NCBI GenBank assembly: GCA_041591635.1
Contig: JBFHRO010000047.1
Span: 1-18,019, forward strand
Source of the DNA: JACKOD01 sp041591635
Lineage (GTDB): Bacteria > Pseudomonadota > Gammaproteobacteria > Pseudomonadales > Oleiphilaceae
Length of the DNA: 18,019 bases
Direction of reading: 5' to 3'
The notes under the pieces were generated by a model that saw nothing but the letters and a program-made list of their open reading frames with translations, was not told the origin of the DNA and ran no database searches. Of the stretch, positions 5,470-13,388 are shown piece after piece (the stretch's first letter is position 1; every line of letters begins with the position of its first letter). The position numbers and the translations under genes were made by a program.

Positions 5470-8307
5470 ATGCACGAAAGCATAATGGAGCAGTTGTGGC
5501 AAACGTCCCACCTGACGGGGGGCAATCTTGTCTACGTTGAACAGTTATATGACCAATATCTGGTAGATCCAAACCAGATCCCTGAAGAGTGGCGTAGTTA
5601 CTTCGACAAGTTACCACGGATCGATGGCGCCCCCTCCCGAGATATTCCCCATTCCACTATTCGCGAGCAATTCGCGCATATTTCCAGAAATCAGCGTTTT
5701 TATTCCCAGCCTTCAACACCTGCCAGTGTCACCGCTGATCATGAGAAGAAACAGGTTAAGGTTCTTCAGCTGATCAATGCATTCAGGTTTCGGGGGCATC
5801 AGCATGCCGCCCTGGATCCACTTGGCCTGATGGAGCGAGAAAAAGTAGCGGATTTGACGCTCGACTACCATGGACTGAGCGAAGCCGATCTGGATATTGA
5901 GTTCCATACGGGATCGTTGTGCTTTGGTGCGGACATCCTTTCGCTCAATGAAATCGTTGACGGGTTGAAGCGTACCTATTGCAGTAGTATTGGCTCCGAG
6001 TACATGCACATCGTCGACACGGATATAAAGCGCTGGTTCCAGCAGCGACTTGAGTCTGTACGCGGTAAACCAGAATACAGTGCTGAAAGCAGACAGCACC
6101 TGCTGGAGCGTCTGACCGCCGCAGAAGGATTGGAGAAGTATCTTGGTTCCCGCTATCCCGGAACCAAGCGCTTCGGCCTGGAGGGCGGGGAAAGCCTGAT
6201 TCCGTTGGTGGATGAGTTGATTCAGCGTGCTGGCAGCTATGGCGCCAAGGAAATTGTCATCGGAATGGCGCACCGTGGGCGCTTGAACGTGTTAGTGAAC
6301 ACGCTTGGAAAAAATCCCAAGGACCTGTTCGACGAATTTGAAGGCAAGAAGATTACCGACAATGGTTCGGGTGACGTAAAGTACCATCAAGGCTTTTCGT
6401 CTAACGTCATGACACCCGGAGGTGAGGTCCATCTTGCGTTGGCGTTCAATCCATCGCATCTGGAAATAGTGGCGCCGGTGGTTGAAGGTTCGGTACGAGC
6501 GAGGCAGAACCGCCGCGAAGACAAGACAGGTGCGCAGGTAGTACCCATTATCATGCACGGTGATTCGGCGTTTGCTGGTCAGGGTGTGGTGATGGAAACC
6601 TTTCAGATGTCCCAGACACGCGCCTACAGTACCGGCGGCACCATTCATATCGTCATTAATAATCAGGTAGGTTTTACCACCCATAGACGGGACGATACGC
6701 GTTCAACAGAATATTGCACTGATGTCGCCAAGATGGTTCAGGCGCCGATTCTGCATGTGAATGGTGATGACCCTGAAGCGGTGTTGTTTGCTACCCAGGT
6801 TGCTATGGATTACCGGCATCAGTTCAAGAAAGACGTGGTGATTGATCTGGTTTGTTATCGCCGTCGTGGTCACAATGAAGCGGATGAGCCTTCCGGGACT
6901 CAGCCGTTGATGTATCGACAGATTAAGGTTCAGGAAACGACCCGAACCCTCTATGCCAAGCGACTTGTAGAGGAAGGTTTGATTTCCCAGGAGATTGCCG
7001 ACAAATACGAGAATGATTATCGTGCGGCACTGGAGAGCGGGCAGCATGTAGTCAAGAGCCTGGTAAAAGAGCCCAACAAAAAAATGCATGTTGACTGGAC
7101 TCCTTATATCGGCCATGAGTGGACCGCTAAAGCCAAAACCGGTATGAATATCAAAACACTGCAGCGACTTGGGAAAAAAGTGCTGCAGATTCCCGATGGC
7201 TTCCCGTTGCAAAAGCAAGTACAGAAAATCATGGAAGATCGGAGCAAGATGAACCAGGGGGCAATGCCGATCAACTGGGGTTTCGCAGAGGTCATGGCGT
7301 ACGCCACCTTGTTGCACGATGGGCACGACATTCGCATTACCGGTCAGGACGTTGGCCGAGGCACTTTCTCTCATCGTCATGCGGTGTTGCATAACCAGAA
7401 TGACGGCTCAGCCTATATCCCGCTTCAGCACTTGTCGGAGGATCAACCACCCATAGAGATCTTCGATTCCTTTTTGTCGGAAGAGGCCGTTTTGGCGTTC
7501 GAGTATGGGTATGCTACGACGCATCCCAAAGCCTTGGTGGTCTGGGAGGCCCAGTTTGGCGATTTTGCCAATGGAGCACAGGTCGTTATTGATCAGTTTA
7601 TCACCAGTGGCGAGCACAAGTGGGCGCGCCTGTGTGGTCTGACAATGATGCTTCCCCATGGCTATGAAGGCCAAGGTCCAGAGCACTCCTCGGCCCGCCT
7701 GGAACGCTACTTGCAACTTTGCGCGGAGCACAATGTGCAGGTTTGTGTGCCCACAACGCCGGCCCAGGTGTTTCACATGCTGCGGCGGCAGGTGAAAAGA
7801 CCGTTAAGAAAGCCGCTTATTGCGATCACACCCAAAAGCCTGTTGCGTCATAAGGATGCCATCTCCACGCTTGACGATTTGTGTGAGGGGTCATTCCAGA
7901 CAGTCATTCCTGATGGAGAGGGGCTGGATGTGAAGAAAGTGACCCGGGTCATTATGTGTAGCGGCAAGGTCTATTACGAACTGCTTGCCAAACATCGGTC
8001 AGATGGAAGAACGGATACGGCAATCGTACGTATCGAGCAACTCTACCCATTCCCTTCAGAAGATTTGCGTGAGGTGCTGGCTGTATACACGAAGTTGACT
8101 GAAGTTGTTTGGTGTCAGGAAGAGCCTATGAATCAGGGGGCTTGGTACTGTAGTCAGCATCATATGCGCGAAGTGCTTCGCGAGATCAATCCAAAGATTT
8201 ACCTCAAATATGCTGGAAGACCGCCATCGGCTGCTCCGGCTTGCGGATACACCTCGGTTCACGTTGAAGAGCAAACACGATTGATAAACGAAGCTTTCGA
8301 TGTGTGA
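5470..8307 (+). CDS. sucA: 2-oxoglutarate dehydrogenase E1 component
   Basis: Thiamine-diphosphate enzyme that decarboxylates 2-oxoglutarate and passes the succinyl group to the lipoyl arm of SucB. The 945-residue product compares with 933 in E. coli. The N-terminal E2-binding segment (MHESIMEQLW then HLTGGN and VEQLYDQYL) is followed by the active-site stretch GMAHRGRLNVLVN (265-277). The thiamine-diphosphate motif begins at Gly364-Asp365 (HGDSAFAGQG) and ends at Asn397-Asn398 (INNQVGFTT). A transketolase-like pyrimidine-binding domain follows (TGQDVGRGTFSHRH). The start is the ATG at 5470, giving an N-terminus like that recalled for Pseudomonas SucA; AAGG (5456-5459) precedes it by 10 nt. 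A second ATG at 5485 would lose five residues. The gap to sucB is 29 nt. Confidence 0.98.
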   Translation: MHESIMEQLWQTSHLTGGNLVYVEQLYDQYLVDPNQIPEEWRSYFDKLPRIDGAPSRDIPHSTIREQFAHISRNQRFYSQPSTPASVTADHEKKQVKVLQLINAFRFRGHQHAALDPLGLMEREKVADLTLDYHGLSEADLDIEFHTGSLCFGADILSLNEIVDGLKRTYCSSIGSEYMHIVDTDIKRWFQQRLESVRGKPEYSAESRQHLLERLTAAEGLEKYLGSRYPGTKRFGLEGGESLIPLVDELIQRAGSYGAKEIVIGMAHRGRLNVLVNTLGKNPKDLFDEFEGKKITDNGSGDVKYHQGFSSNVMTPGGEVHLALAFNPSHLEIVAPVVEGSVRARQNRREDKTGAQVVPIIMHGDSAFAGQGVVMETFQMSQTRAYSTGGTIHIVINNQVGFTTHRRDDTRSTEYCTDVAKMVQAPILHVNGDDPEAVLFATQVAMDYRHQFKKDVVIDLVCYRRRGHNEADEPSGTQPLMYRQIKVQETTRTLYAKRLVEEGLISQEIADKYENDYRAALESGQHVVKSLVKEPNKKMHVDWTPYIGHEWTAKAKTGMNIKTLQRLGKKVLQIPDGFPLQKQVQKIMEDRSKMNQGAMPINWGFAEVMAYATLLHDGHDIRITGQDVGRGTFSHRHAVLHNQNDGSAYIPLQHLSEDQPPIEIFDSFLSEEAVLAFEYGYATTHPKALVVWEAQFGDFANGAQVVIDQFITSGEHKWARLCGLTMMLPHGYEGQGPEHSSARLERYLQLCAEHNVQVCVPTTPAQVFHMLRRQVKRPLRKPLIAITPKSLLRHKDAISTLDDLCEGSFQTVIPDGEGLDVKKVTRVIMCSGKVYYELLAKHRSDGRTDTAIVRIEQLYPFPSEDLREVLAVYTKLTEVVWCQEEPMNQGAWYCSQHHMREVLREINPKIYLKYAGRPPSAAPACGYTSVHVEEQTRLINEAFDV

Positions 8308-8336
8308 TTGCAATAATTGACAATTAAGGATTGGAC

Positions 8337-9572
8337 ATGGCAACAGAAATTAATGCACCGGTTTTTCCTGAATCTGTAGCGGATGGCACCATTGCAACAT
8401 GGCACAAAAAGCCGGGCGAGGCGGTTTCGCGTGATGAGCTCTTGGTAGATATTGAAACCGACAAAGTCGTGCTTGAAGTGGTTGCACCTAACGATGGCGT
8501 GATAAGTGAAATCGTGAAGGGTGAAGGTGAAACCGTATTGAGTGGCGAACTGATCGGATATTTTGTTGCTGGGGGGCAGGCCACTGTTGAGTCTTCGGCA
8601 GGGGAAACTCCAGCGGCAGTACAAAACGCATCAAGCGCCCGGTTAACGGCAGATCCTGCGCTGAGTCCTGCGGTGCGCAAACTCGTGGCAGAGAAGAATA
8701 TTGATGTCTCGACGGTAAATGCAACGGGCAAGGGCGGGCGTGTTACCAAGGAAGATATTGTTAATCACATGGCGACTCCCACGAAAGCGGCCGCTGCTCC
8801 GGCACCACAGAAAGAAGTGTCGGCAGCGCCGGCACCGGTGATGCCAAAGATTGAACTGCCTGGTGGCGCGCGCATTGAAAAACGCGTTCCGATGACCCGT
8901 TTGCGGGCCAGCATTGCGCGACGCCTGGTGGAAGCGCAACAAACCGCGGCCATGTTGACCACATTTAATGAGGTTAACATGAAGCCGGTAATGGACTTGC
9001 GTAACCAGTACAAGGACCTGTTCGAGAAGCGACACAAGGGGGTTCGACTTGGGTTCATGTCGTTCTTTGTGAAAGCCGCTGTTGAAGCACTCAAACGCTT
9101 CCCTGCCGTCAATGCCTCAATTGATGGAAATGACATCGTTTACCATGGGTATCAGGACATCGGCGTTGCTGTATCTTCTGACAGGGGGCTGGTGGTTCCC
9201 ATTTTGCGCGATGCCGATGCTATGGCTCTGGCCGACGTAGAACGGACCATTCGCGATTATGGAGTCAAGGCCAAAGAAGGCAAGCTGACCATTGAAGAAA
9301 TGACTGGTGGAACCTTTACCATTTCAAATGGCGGGGTTTTTGGTTCATTGATGTCGACCCCCATTATCAACCCGCCACAAACGGCTATTTTAGGCATGCA
9401 CAAAATCCAGGAGCGCCCGATGGCGGTGAATGGACAGGTGGTTATCTTGCCCATGATGTATCTGGCGCTGTCATATGATCATCGAATGATTGATGGTAAG
9501 GAAGCGGTGCAGTTTCTGGTGACCATTAAAGATCTTCTTGAAGATCCGGCACGTATTCTTTTGGACGTTTAA
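8337..9572 (+). CDS. sucB: 2-oxoglutarate dehydrogenase E2, dihydrolipoyl succinyltransferase
   Basis: Core of the 2-oxoglutarate dehydrogenase complex; transfers the succinyl group from lipoamide to coenzyme A. The 411 residues show an N-terminal lipoyl domain with the lipoylated Lys43 in DIETDKVVLEV, a flexible Ala/Pro/Thr-rich linker, a peripheral-subunit-binding domain at about 103-145 (LSPAVRKLVAE to GKGGRVTKEDI), a second Ala/Pro linker (148-170), and the acetyltransferase-like catalytic domain with His382 and Asp386 in DHRMIDG. ATG at 8337 is the start because AAGGA (8326-8330) lies 6 nt upstream; an in-frame TTG at 8331 would directly abut that site. It lies between sucA and lpdA, as expected for one transcription unit. 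Confidence 0.98.
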   Translation: MATEINAPVFPESVADGTIATWHKKPGEAVSRDELLVDIETDKVVLEVVAPNDGVISEIVKGEGETVLSGELIGYFVAGGQATVESSAGETPAAVQNASSARLTADPALSPAVRKLVAEKNIDVSTVNATGKGGRVTKEDIVNHMATPTKAAAAPAPQKEVSAAPAPVMPKIELPGGARIEKRVPMTRLRASIARRLVEAQQTAAMLTTFNEVNMKPVMDLRNQYKDLFEKRHKGVRLGFMSFFVKAAVEALKRFPAVNASIDGNDIVYHGYQDIGVAVSSDRGLVVPILRDADAMALADVERTIRDYGVKAKEGKLTIEEMTGGTFTISNGGVFGSLMSTPIINPPQTAILGMHKIQERPMAVNGQVVILPMMYLALSYDHRMIDGKEAVQFLVTIKDLLEDPARILLDV

Positions 9573-9594
9573 TCGAGTTAAATGGATTCAAGAC

Positions 9595-11028
9595 ATGTCA
9601 AACAAATTTGATGTAATTGTAATTGGTGCTGGCCCTGGTGGTTACGTTGCGGCGATACGCTGTGCCCAGTTGGGGCTGAAGACGGCGTGCGTGGAAAAAT
9701 GGACATCGGAATCAGGAAAGCAGGTTCTTGGAGGAACCTGCTTGAATGTTGGCTGCATTCCTTCCAAGGCGTTGCTTGAGTCGTCACACAAGTATGAAGA
9801 AGCAAAACACGACTTCGACAAACACGGAATAAGTGTCGGTGACGTGGCAATGGATGTGACCAAAATGATGGAGCGCAAGGATACCATCGTTCGAAATCTG
9901 ACAGGCGGAATTGCATCGCTGTTTAAAGCCAATGGCGTTCAGTCAATTTTTGGTGTTGCCCGGTTGCTTGGTGGCAAGCAGGTTGAAGTAACGGATAATG
10001 CCGGAAATGTGACTTGTTACGAGGCGGCAAATGTCATTATTGCCACCGGCTCGCGACCGGTTGAAATACCGCCTGCGCCCTTGGGAGAGGATGTGGTTGA
10101 TAACACCGGTGCTCTGGCCTTTACAGAAGTGCCCAAGCGCCTGGGCGTGATCGGTGCGGGCGTTATCGGGCTGGAACTGGGGAGTGTTTGGGCCCGGTTG
10201 GGTTCCGAGGTCACCATTCTCGAGGCTCAAGACACTTTCTTGAGTGGCGTGGATCAGCAAATTTCCAAAGAAGCACTGAAGCAGTTTAAAGCGCAGGGGC
10301 TGGATATTCGTCTGAAAGCTCGCGTGACGGGAACGGAGGCCAAGCGAGGATCCGTCAAAGTCATGTTTGAGGATTCCAAAGGCGCACAGGAAATCAAGGT
10401 TGACAAGTTGATTGTTGCGGTTGGGCGCAAGCCTTTCACTGAGGGACTATTGTCGGCGGACAGCGGTGTCAATCTCGATGAGCGTGGTTTTATCTTTGTT
10501 GACGACCATTGCCGTACCGATGTCCCCGGTGTTTACGCCGTAGGGGATGTGGTGCGCGGACCCATGCTTGCCCATAAAGGTATGGAAGAAGGGGTGATGG
10601 TCGCTGAGCGCATTGCGGGTCAAAAAACCCGGGTGAACTACGATTGCATTCCGGGTGTCATCTATACGTTCCCGGAAATTGCCTGGGTTGGAAAAACCGA
10701 AGAACAGCTAAAAGCGGAAGGAACTGAATTTAACGTTGGCAGTTGTCCATTTGCCGCCAATGGGCGTGCGATGGCGGCAAATGCAGCGGTTGGACAGGTA
10801 AAAATCATTGCTGATGCCAAAACCGATCGCGTATTGGGCGTGCATATCATTGGACCACAGGCATCCGAACTTGTGGCTCAGGCGGTGATTGCCATGGAAT
10901 TTGGGGCGAGCGCCGAAGATCTAGGGTTGACCATGTTTGCGCATCCAACCCTGTCGGAAACGGTCCATGAGGCGGCATTGTCCGTTCATGGGCACGCCAT
11001 TCATATCGCAAACAAAAAGAAGCGGTAG
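9595..11028 (+). CDS. lpdA: Dihydrolipoamide dehydrogenase (E3)
   Basis: FAD enzyme that reoxidises the dihydrolipoyl arm of SucB and reduces NAD+. The 477-residue product, beginning MSNKFDVIVIGAGPGG, resembles the roughly 478-residue Pseudomonas E3. The FAD motif GAGPGG is at 11-16, the redox-active disulfide is Cys49 and Cys54 in GGTCLNVGCIPSK, the NAD motif GAGVIG is at 187-192, and the C-terminal catalytic pair is His450-Glu455 in AHPTLSE. The start is ATG at 9595; the ribosome-binding site is weak (GGA at 9584-9586). The frame stays open upstream into sucB, but that extension has no homology. The gap to sucB is 22 nt. It is followed by a terminator, so it closes the sucAB-lpd unit. It may also serve other lipoyl complexes such as pyruvate dehydrogenase. 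Confidence 0.97.
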   Translation: MSNKFDVIVIGAGPGGYVAAIRCAQLGLKTACVEKWTSESGKQVLGGTCLNVGCIPSKALLESSHKYEEAKHDFDKHGISVGDVAMDVTKMMERKDTIVRNLTGGIASLFKANGVQSIFGVARLLGGKQVEVTDNAGNVTCYEAANVIIATGSRPVEIPPAPLGEDVVDNTGALAFTEVPKRLGVIGAGVIGLELGSVWARLGSEVTILEAQDTFLSGVDQQISKEALKQFKAQGLDIRLKARVTGTEAKRGSVKVMFEDSKGAQEIKVDKLIVAVGRKPFTEGLLSADSGVNLDERGFIFVDDHCRTDVPGVYAVGDVVRGPMLAHKGMEEGVMVAERIAGQKTRVNYDCIPGVIYTFPEIAWVGKTEEQLKAEGTEFNVGSCPFAANGRAMAANAAVGQVKIIADAKTDRVLGVHIIGPQASELVAQAVIAMEFGASAEDLGLTMFAHPTLSETVHEAALSVHGHAIHIANKKKR

Positions 11029-11034
11029 GATGTT

Positions 11035-11070
11035 AGAGGGGGCCTTTGCTAGGTCAGCGGCCTCTTTTTT
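11035..11070 (+). terminator. Rho-independent terminator after lpdA
   Basis: GGCC (11041-11044) pairs with GGCC (11059-11062), and the stem extends outward through GAGGG against TCTTT with some G-U pairs. An inner GCT/AGC pairing (11048-11050 with 11056-11058) tightens the loop. Six T residues follow at 11065-11070. It lies 6 nt after the lpdA stop and separates sucAB-lpd from sucCD. Confidence 0.8.
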
Positions 11071-11111
11071 GGCTGAAAAAGCATAAGCCAAGTCTATCCG
11101 GCAGAACAGCA

Positions 11112-11142
11112 GCCGACAGGTATAACAAACCTGCCGGCTTTT
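11112..11142 (+). promoter_or_regulatory. Terminator-like hairpin in the sucC leader
   Basis: GCCG (11112-11115) pairs with CGGC (11135-11138), and CAGGT (11117-11121) with ACCTG (11129-11133), with one A-C mismatch between the two helices and a 7-nt loop. TTTT follows at 11139-11142. It lies 28 nt before the sucC ATG. It could be a second terminator, an attenuator, or part of a conserved sucC leader RNA. The loop side also contains TATAAC (11121-11126), a 5-of-6 match to a -10 box, but without a usable -35, so the structure may coincide with promoter DNA instead. Confidence 0.5.
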
Positions 11143-11170
11143 CGTTAACTGAAATCAGACGGAAATAACT

Positions 11171-12340
11171 ATGAATTTACATGAGTATCAGGCTAAGCAA
11201 CTGTTTGCCGACTATGGCTTGCCAGTGTCTGAAGGGTATGCGTGCGATACGCCCGATGAGGCTGCCGCCGCTGCTGACAAGATTGGCGGCAGCAAGTGGG
11301 TTGTGAAGGCACAGGTGCATGCAGGTGGCCGTGGCAAGGCAGGCGGGGTCAAGCTGGTAAGCAGTAAGGACGAGATTCGCGCTTTTGCACAAAAATGGCT
11401 GGGTCAGAATCTGGTGACCTACCAGACTGATGAAAAGGGCCAGCCTGTTAGCAAGATCCTTGTTGAATCCTGTACTGATATTGCGCAAGAGCTCTATCTG
11501 GGAGCTGTTGTTGATCGCGGTAGCCGTAGGGTTGTTTTTATGGCGTCGACTGAGGGCGGCGTTGAAATAGAAAAAGTGGCAGAGGAAACGCCGGAAAAAA
11601 TCCTCAAGGCAATCATAGATCCTTTGGTTGGCGCTCAGCCCTATCAGGCGCGTGAGCTGGCCTTCGCACTGGGTTTAAAGGGCGATCAGATAAAGCAGTT
11701 CACTCATCTTTTCATGGGCTTATCCAAGTTATTTCACGACTATGATTTGGCGCTGCTGGAGATTAACCCGCTGGTAATTACCAGTGAGGGCAAGCTTCAC
11801 TGTCTGGATGGCAAGATCAACATTGATGGCAATGCCATGTATCGTCAGCCGAAGCTGCGTGATATGCACGACCCCTCGCAGGAGGATGCCCGTGAAGCGC
11901 AGGCGGCGAGATGGGAGCTGAACTACGTTGCGCTGGATGGTGACATCGGCTGTATGGTCAATGGCGCCGGGTTGGCTATGGGCACGATGGACATAGTGAA
12001 GCTGCATGGTGGCTTGCCTGCAAACTTCTTGGATGTTGGCGGTGGTGCGACCAAGGAACGCGTAACCGAGGCATTCAAGATAATTTTGTCTGATACCAAT
12101 GTGAAAGCCGTGCTGGTGAACATTTTTGGCGGTATTGTGCGTTGTGACATGATTGCGGAAGGCATTATCGGTGCAGTGACAGAGGTTGGTGTGAAGGTGC
12201 CCGTCGTTGTTCGACTCGAGGGCAATAACGCCGATCTGGGTGCGAAGAAACTGGCAGAAAGCGGATTGAACATCATTGCGGCGACAAGTCTGACAAACGC
12301 CGCAGAGTCTGTGGTAGCAGCGGCAAAGGGGCAGATTTAA
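11171..12340 (+). CDS. sucC: Succinyl-CoA synthetase beta subunit
   Basis: With SucD, interconverts succinyl-CoA and succinate while making ATP or GTP, the substrate-level phosphorylation step of the TCA cycle. The 389-residue product compares with 388 in E. coli. The N-terminal ATP-grasp domain (about 1-230) contains the glycine-rich loop AGGRGKAGG (51-59) and the metal ligands Asn199 (LLEINPL) and Asp213 (CLDGKIN) at E. coli positions. The C-terminal ligase domain begins near NGAGLAMGTMD (264-274) and includes IFGGIVRCD (318-326). It starts at ATG 11171 with GGA at 11161-11163 about 7 nt upstream. Its TAA shares one base with the sucD ATG, so translation is probably coupled. Confidence 0.98.
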   Translation: MNLHEYQAKQLFADYGLPVSEGYACDTPDEAAAAADKIGGSKWVVKAQVHAGGRGKAGGVKLVSSKDEIRAFAQKWLGQNLVTYQTDEKGQPVSKILVESCTDIAQELYLGAVVDRGSRRVVFMASTEGGVEIEKVAEETPEKILKAIIDPLVGAQPYQARELAFALGLKGDQIKQFTHLFMGLSKLFHDYDLALLEINPLVITSEGKLHCLDGKINIDGNAMYRQPKLRDMHDPSQEDAREAQAARWELNYVALDGDIGCMVNGAGLAMGTMDIVKLHGGLPANFLDVGGGATKERVTEAFKIILSDTNVKAVLVNIFGGIVRCDMIAEGIIGAVTEVGVKVPVVVRLEGNNADLGAKKLAESGLNIIAATSLTNAAESVVAAAKGQI

Positions 12341-13215
12341 TGAGTATCTTGATTGACAAAAACACCAAAGTAATCTGTCAGGGTTTTACCGGTTCGCAAG
12401 GCACGTTTCATTCGGAGCAAGCCCTGGCCTATGGTACAAAAATGGTAGGCGGAGTAACTCCGGGCAAGGGAGGGCAGACGCACCTTGGTTTGCCGGTGTT
12501 TAATACGGTAAAAGATGCGGTGACGGCGACTGGCGCTGATGCTTCAGTAATCTACGTGCCGGCTCCGTTTTGTAAGGACTCGATCCTTGAAGCCGCCAAT
12601 GCGGGAATCAAACTGATCGTTTGTATTACCGAAGGCATTCCTACGCTGGACATGCTGGATGCCAAGGTGAAGTGTGATGAACTGGGCGTTCGCCTTATCG
12701 GTCCAAACTGCCCGGGTGTAATCACACCAGGCGAGTGTAAGATTGGTATTATGCCTGGCCACATTCACAAGCCCGGAAAAGTCGGAATTGTGTCCCGCTC
12801 AGGTACCTTGACCTATGAAGCGGTCAAGCAAACCACCGATTACGGTTTTGGCCAGTCTACCTGTGTTGGCATTGGTGGTGATCCGATTCCAGGCTCCAAC
12901 TTCATCGATATTCTGAAGTTGTTCCAGGAAGATCCCAAAACCGAGGCTATCGTGATGATTGGCGAAATCGGTGGCACGGCAGAAGAAGAAGCGGCCGAGT
13001 TCATCAAACACAACGTCACCAAGCCGGTCGTGTCTTATATTGCCGGGGTAACAGCGCCGGCCGGTAAGCGCATGGGACATGCCGGTGCCATCATCGCTGG
13101 CGGAAAAGGAACGGCGGCAGAGAAATTTGCCGCATTGGAAGATGCTGGTGTCAAAACGGTGCGATCACTGGCCGATATTGGTAAAGCGCTGTCAGAAGTG
13201 ACGGGCTGGAAGTAA
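12340..13215 (+). CDS. sucD: Succinyl-CoA synthetase alpha subunit
   Basis: Alpha subunit, which binds coenzyme A and carries the phosphohistidine intermediate. The 291-residue product compares with 289 in E. coli. The N-terminal CoA-binding Rossmann domain shows GFTGSQGTFHS (15-25); SRSGTLTYE (152-160) and GGDPIPG (179-185) lead into the ligase domain; the phosphorylated residue is His247 in MGHAGAII, equal to E. coli His246 when the initiator Met is not counted. It overlaps sucC by 1 nt (TAATG) and is followed by a strong terminator, so sucCD ends here. Confidence 0.98.
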   Translation: MSILIDKNTKVICQGFTGSQGTFHSEQALAYGTKMVGGVTPGKGGQTHLGLPVFNTVKDAVTATGADASVIYVPAPFCKDSILEAANAGIKLIVCITEGIPTLDMLDAKVKCDELGVRLIGPNCPGVITPGECKIGIMPGHIHKPGKVGIVSRSGTLTYEAVKQTTDYGFGQSTCVGIGGDPIPGSNFIDILKLFQEDPKTEAIVMIGEIGGTAEEEAAEFIKHNVTKPVVSYIAGVTAPAGKRMGHAGAIIAGGKGTAAEKFAALEDAGVKTVRSLADIGKALSEVTGWK

Positions 13216-13246
13216 TATTCGGGACGCTGCATTCTTGTGCGTGAAG

Positions 13247-13276
13247 AAAGGGGTTGCCTCAGGGTGACCCTTTTTT
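13247..13276 (+). terminator. Rho-independent terminator after sucD
   Basis: AAAGGGGT (13247-13254) pairs with ACCCTTTT (13267-13274) over 8 bp with one G-U pair and a 12-nt loop, running into six T residues (13271-13276) and a further T-rich stretch. It lies about 30 nt past the sucD stop and isolates the TCA block from trpS. Confidence 0.85.
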
Positions 13277-13290
13277 GTTTTATGGTTATT

Positions 13291-13318
13291 TTGCGGGCCA
13301 GTATTTTTCAGCTATGCT
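13291..13318 (+). promoter_or_regulatory. Possible promoter of trpS-scpAB-rluB
   Basis: TTGCGG (13291-13296) and TATGCT (13313-13318) are 16 nt apart and match 3 and 4 of 6 consensus bases. A promoter is expected between the sucD terminator and trpS, and this is the best pair I see, but the match is weak. Confidence 0.3.
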
Positions 13319-13373
13319 ATGCCCGCTTTATGAGGTAATCGCGCTTTTTGCCATCAGTATCCTGCCCAAGAAT

Positions 13374-13388
13374 AAGGAGTTTGAGTTG
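13374..13388 (+). promoter_or_regulatory. Strong ribosome-binding site fixing a TTG start for trpS
   Basis: AAGGAG (13374-13379), a near-perfect Shine-Dalgarno sequence, is followed after 6 nt by TTG (13386-13388), which is in frame with trpS. No in-frame ATG lies between this site and the conserved core other than the Met in SGMRPTG, which is already inside the nucleotide-binding domain. The upstream in-frame ATG at 13314 lacks such a site and would add a hydrophobic stretch that I do not recall in the family. Confidence 0.75.

Noticed and set aside
8331..8336. TTG start two codons upstream for sucB
   Set aside because: It directly abuts the AAGGA ribosome-binding site; ATG at 8337 has the correct 6-nt spacing.
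9538..9594. Longer lpdA start overlapping the end of sucB
   Set aside because: The added residues have no homology, whereas ATG at 9595 gives the standard E3 N-terminus (MSNKFDVIVIGAGPGG).
13254..13385. N-terminal extension of trpS up to 44 residues
   Set aside because: It starts inside the sucD terminator hairpin, reads as hydrophobic sequence absent from the family, and is superseded by the AAGGAG-TTG start at 13386.
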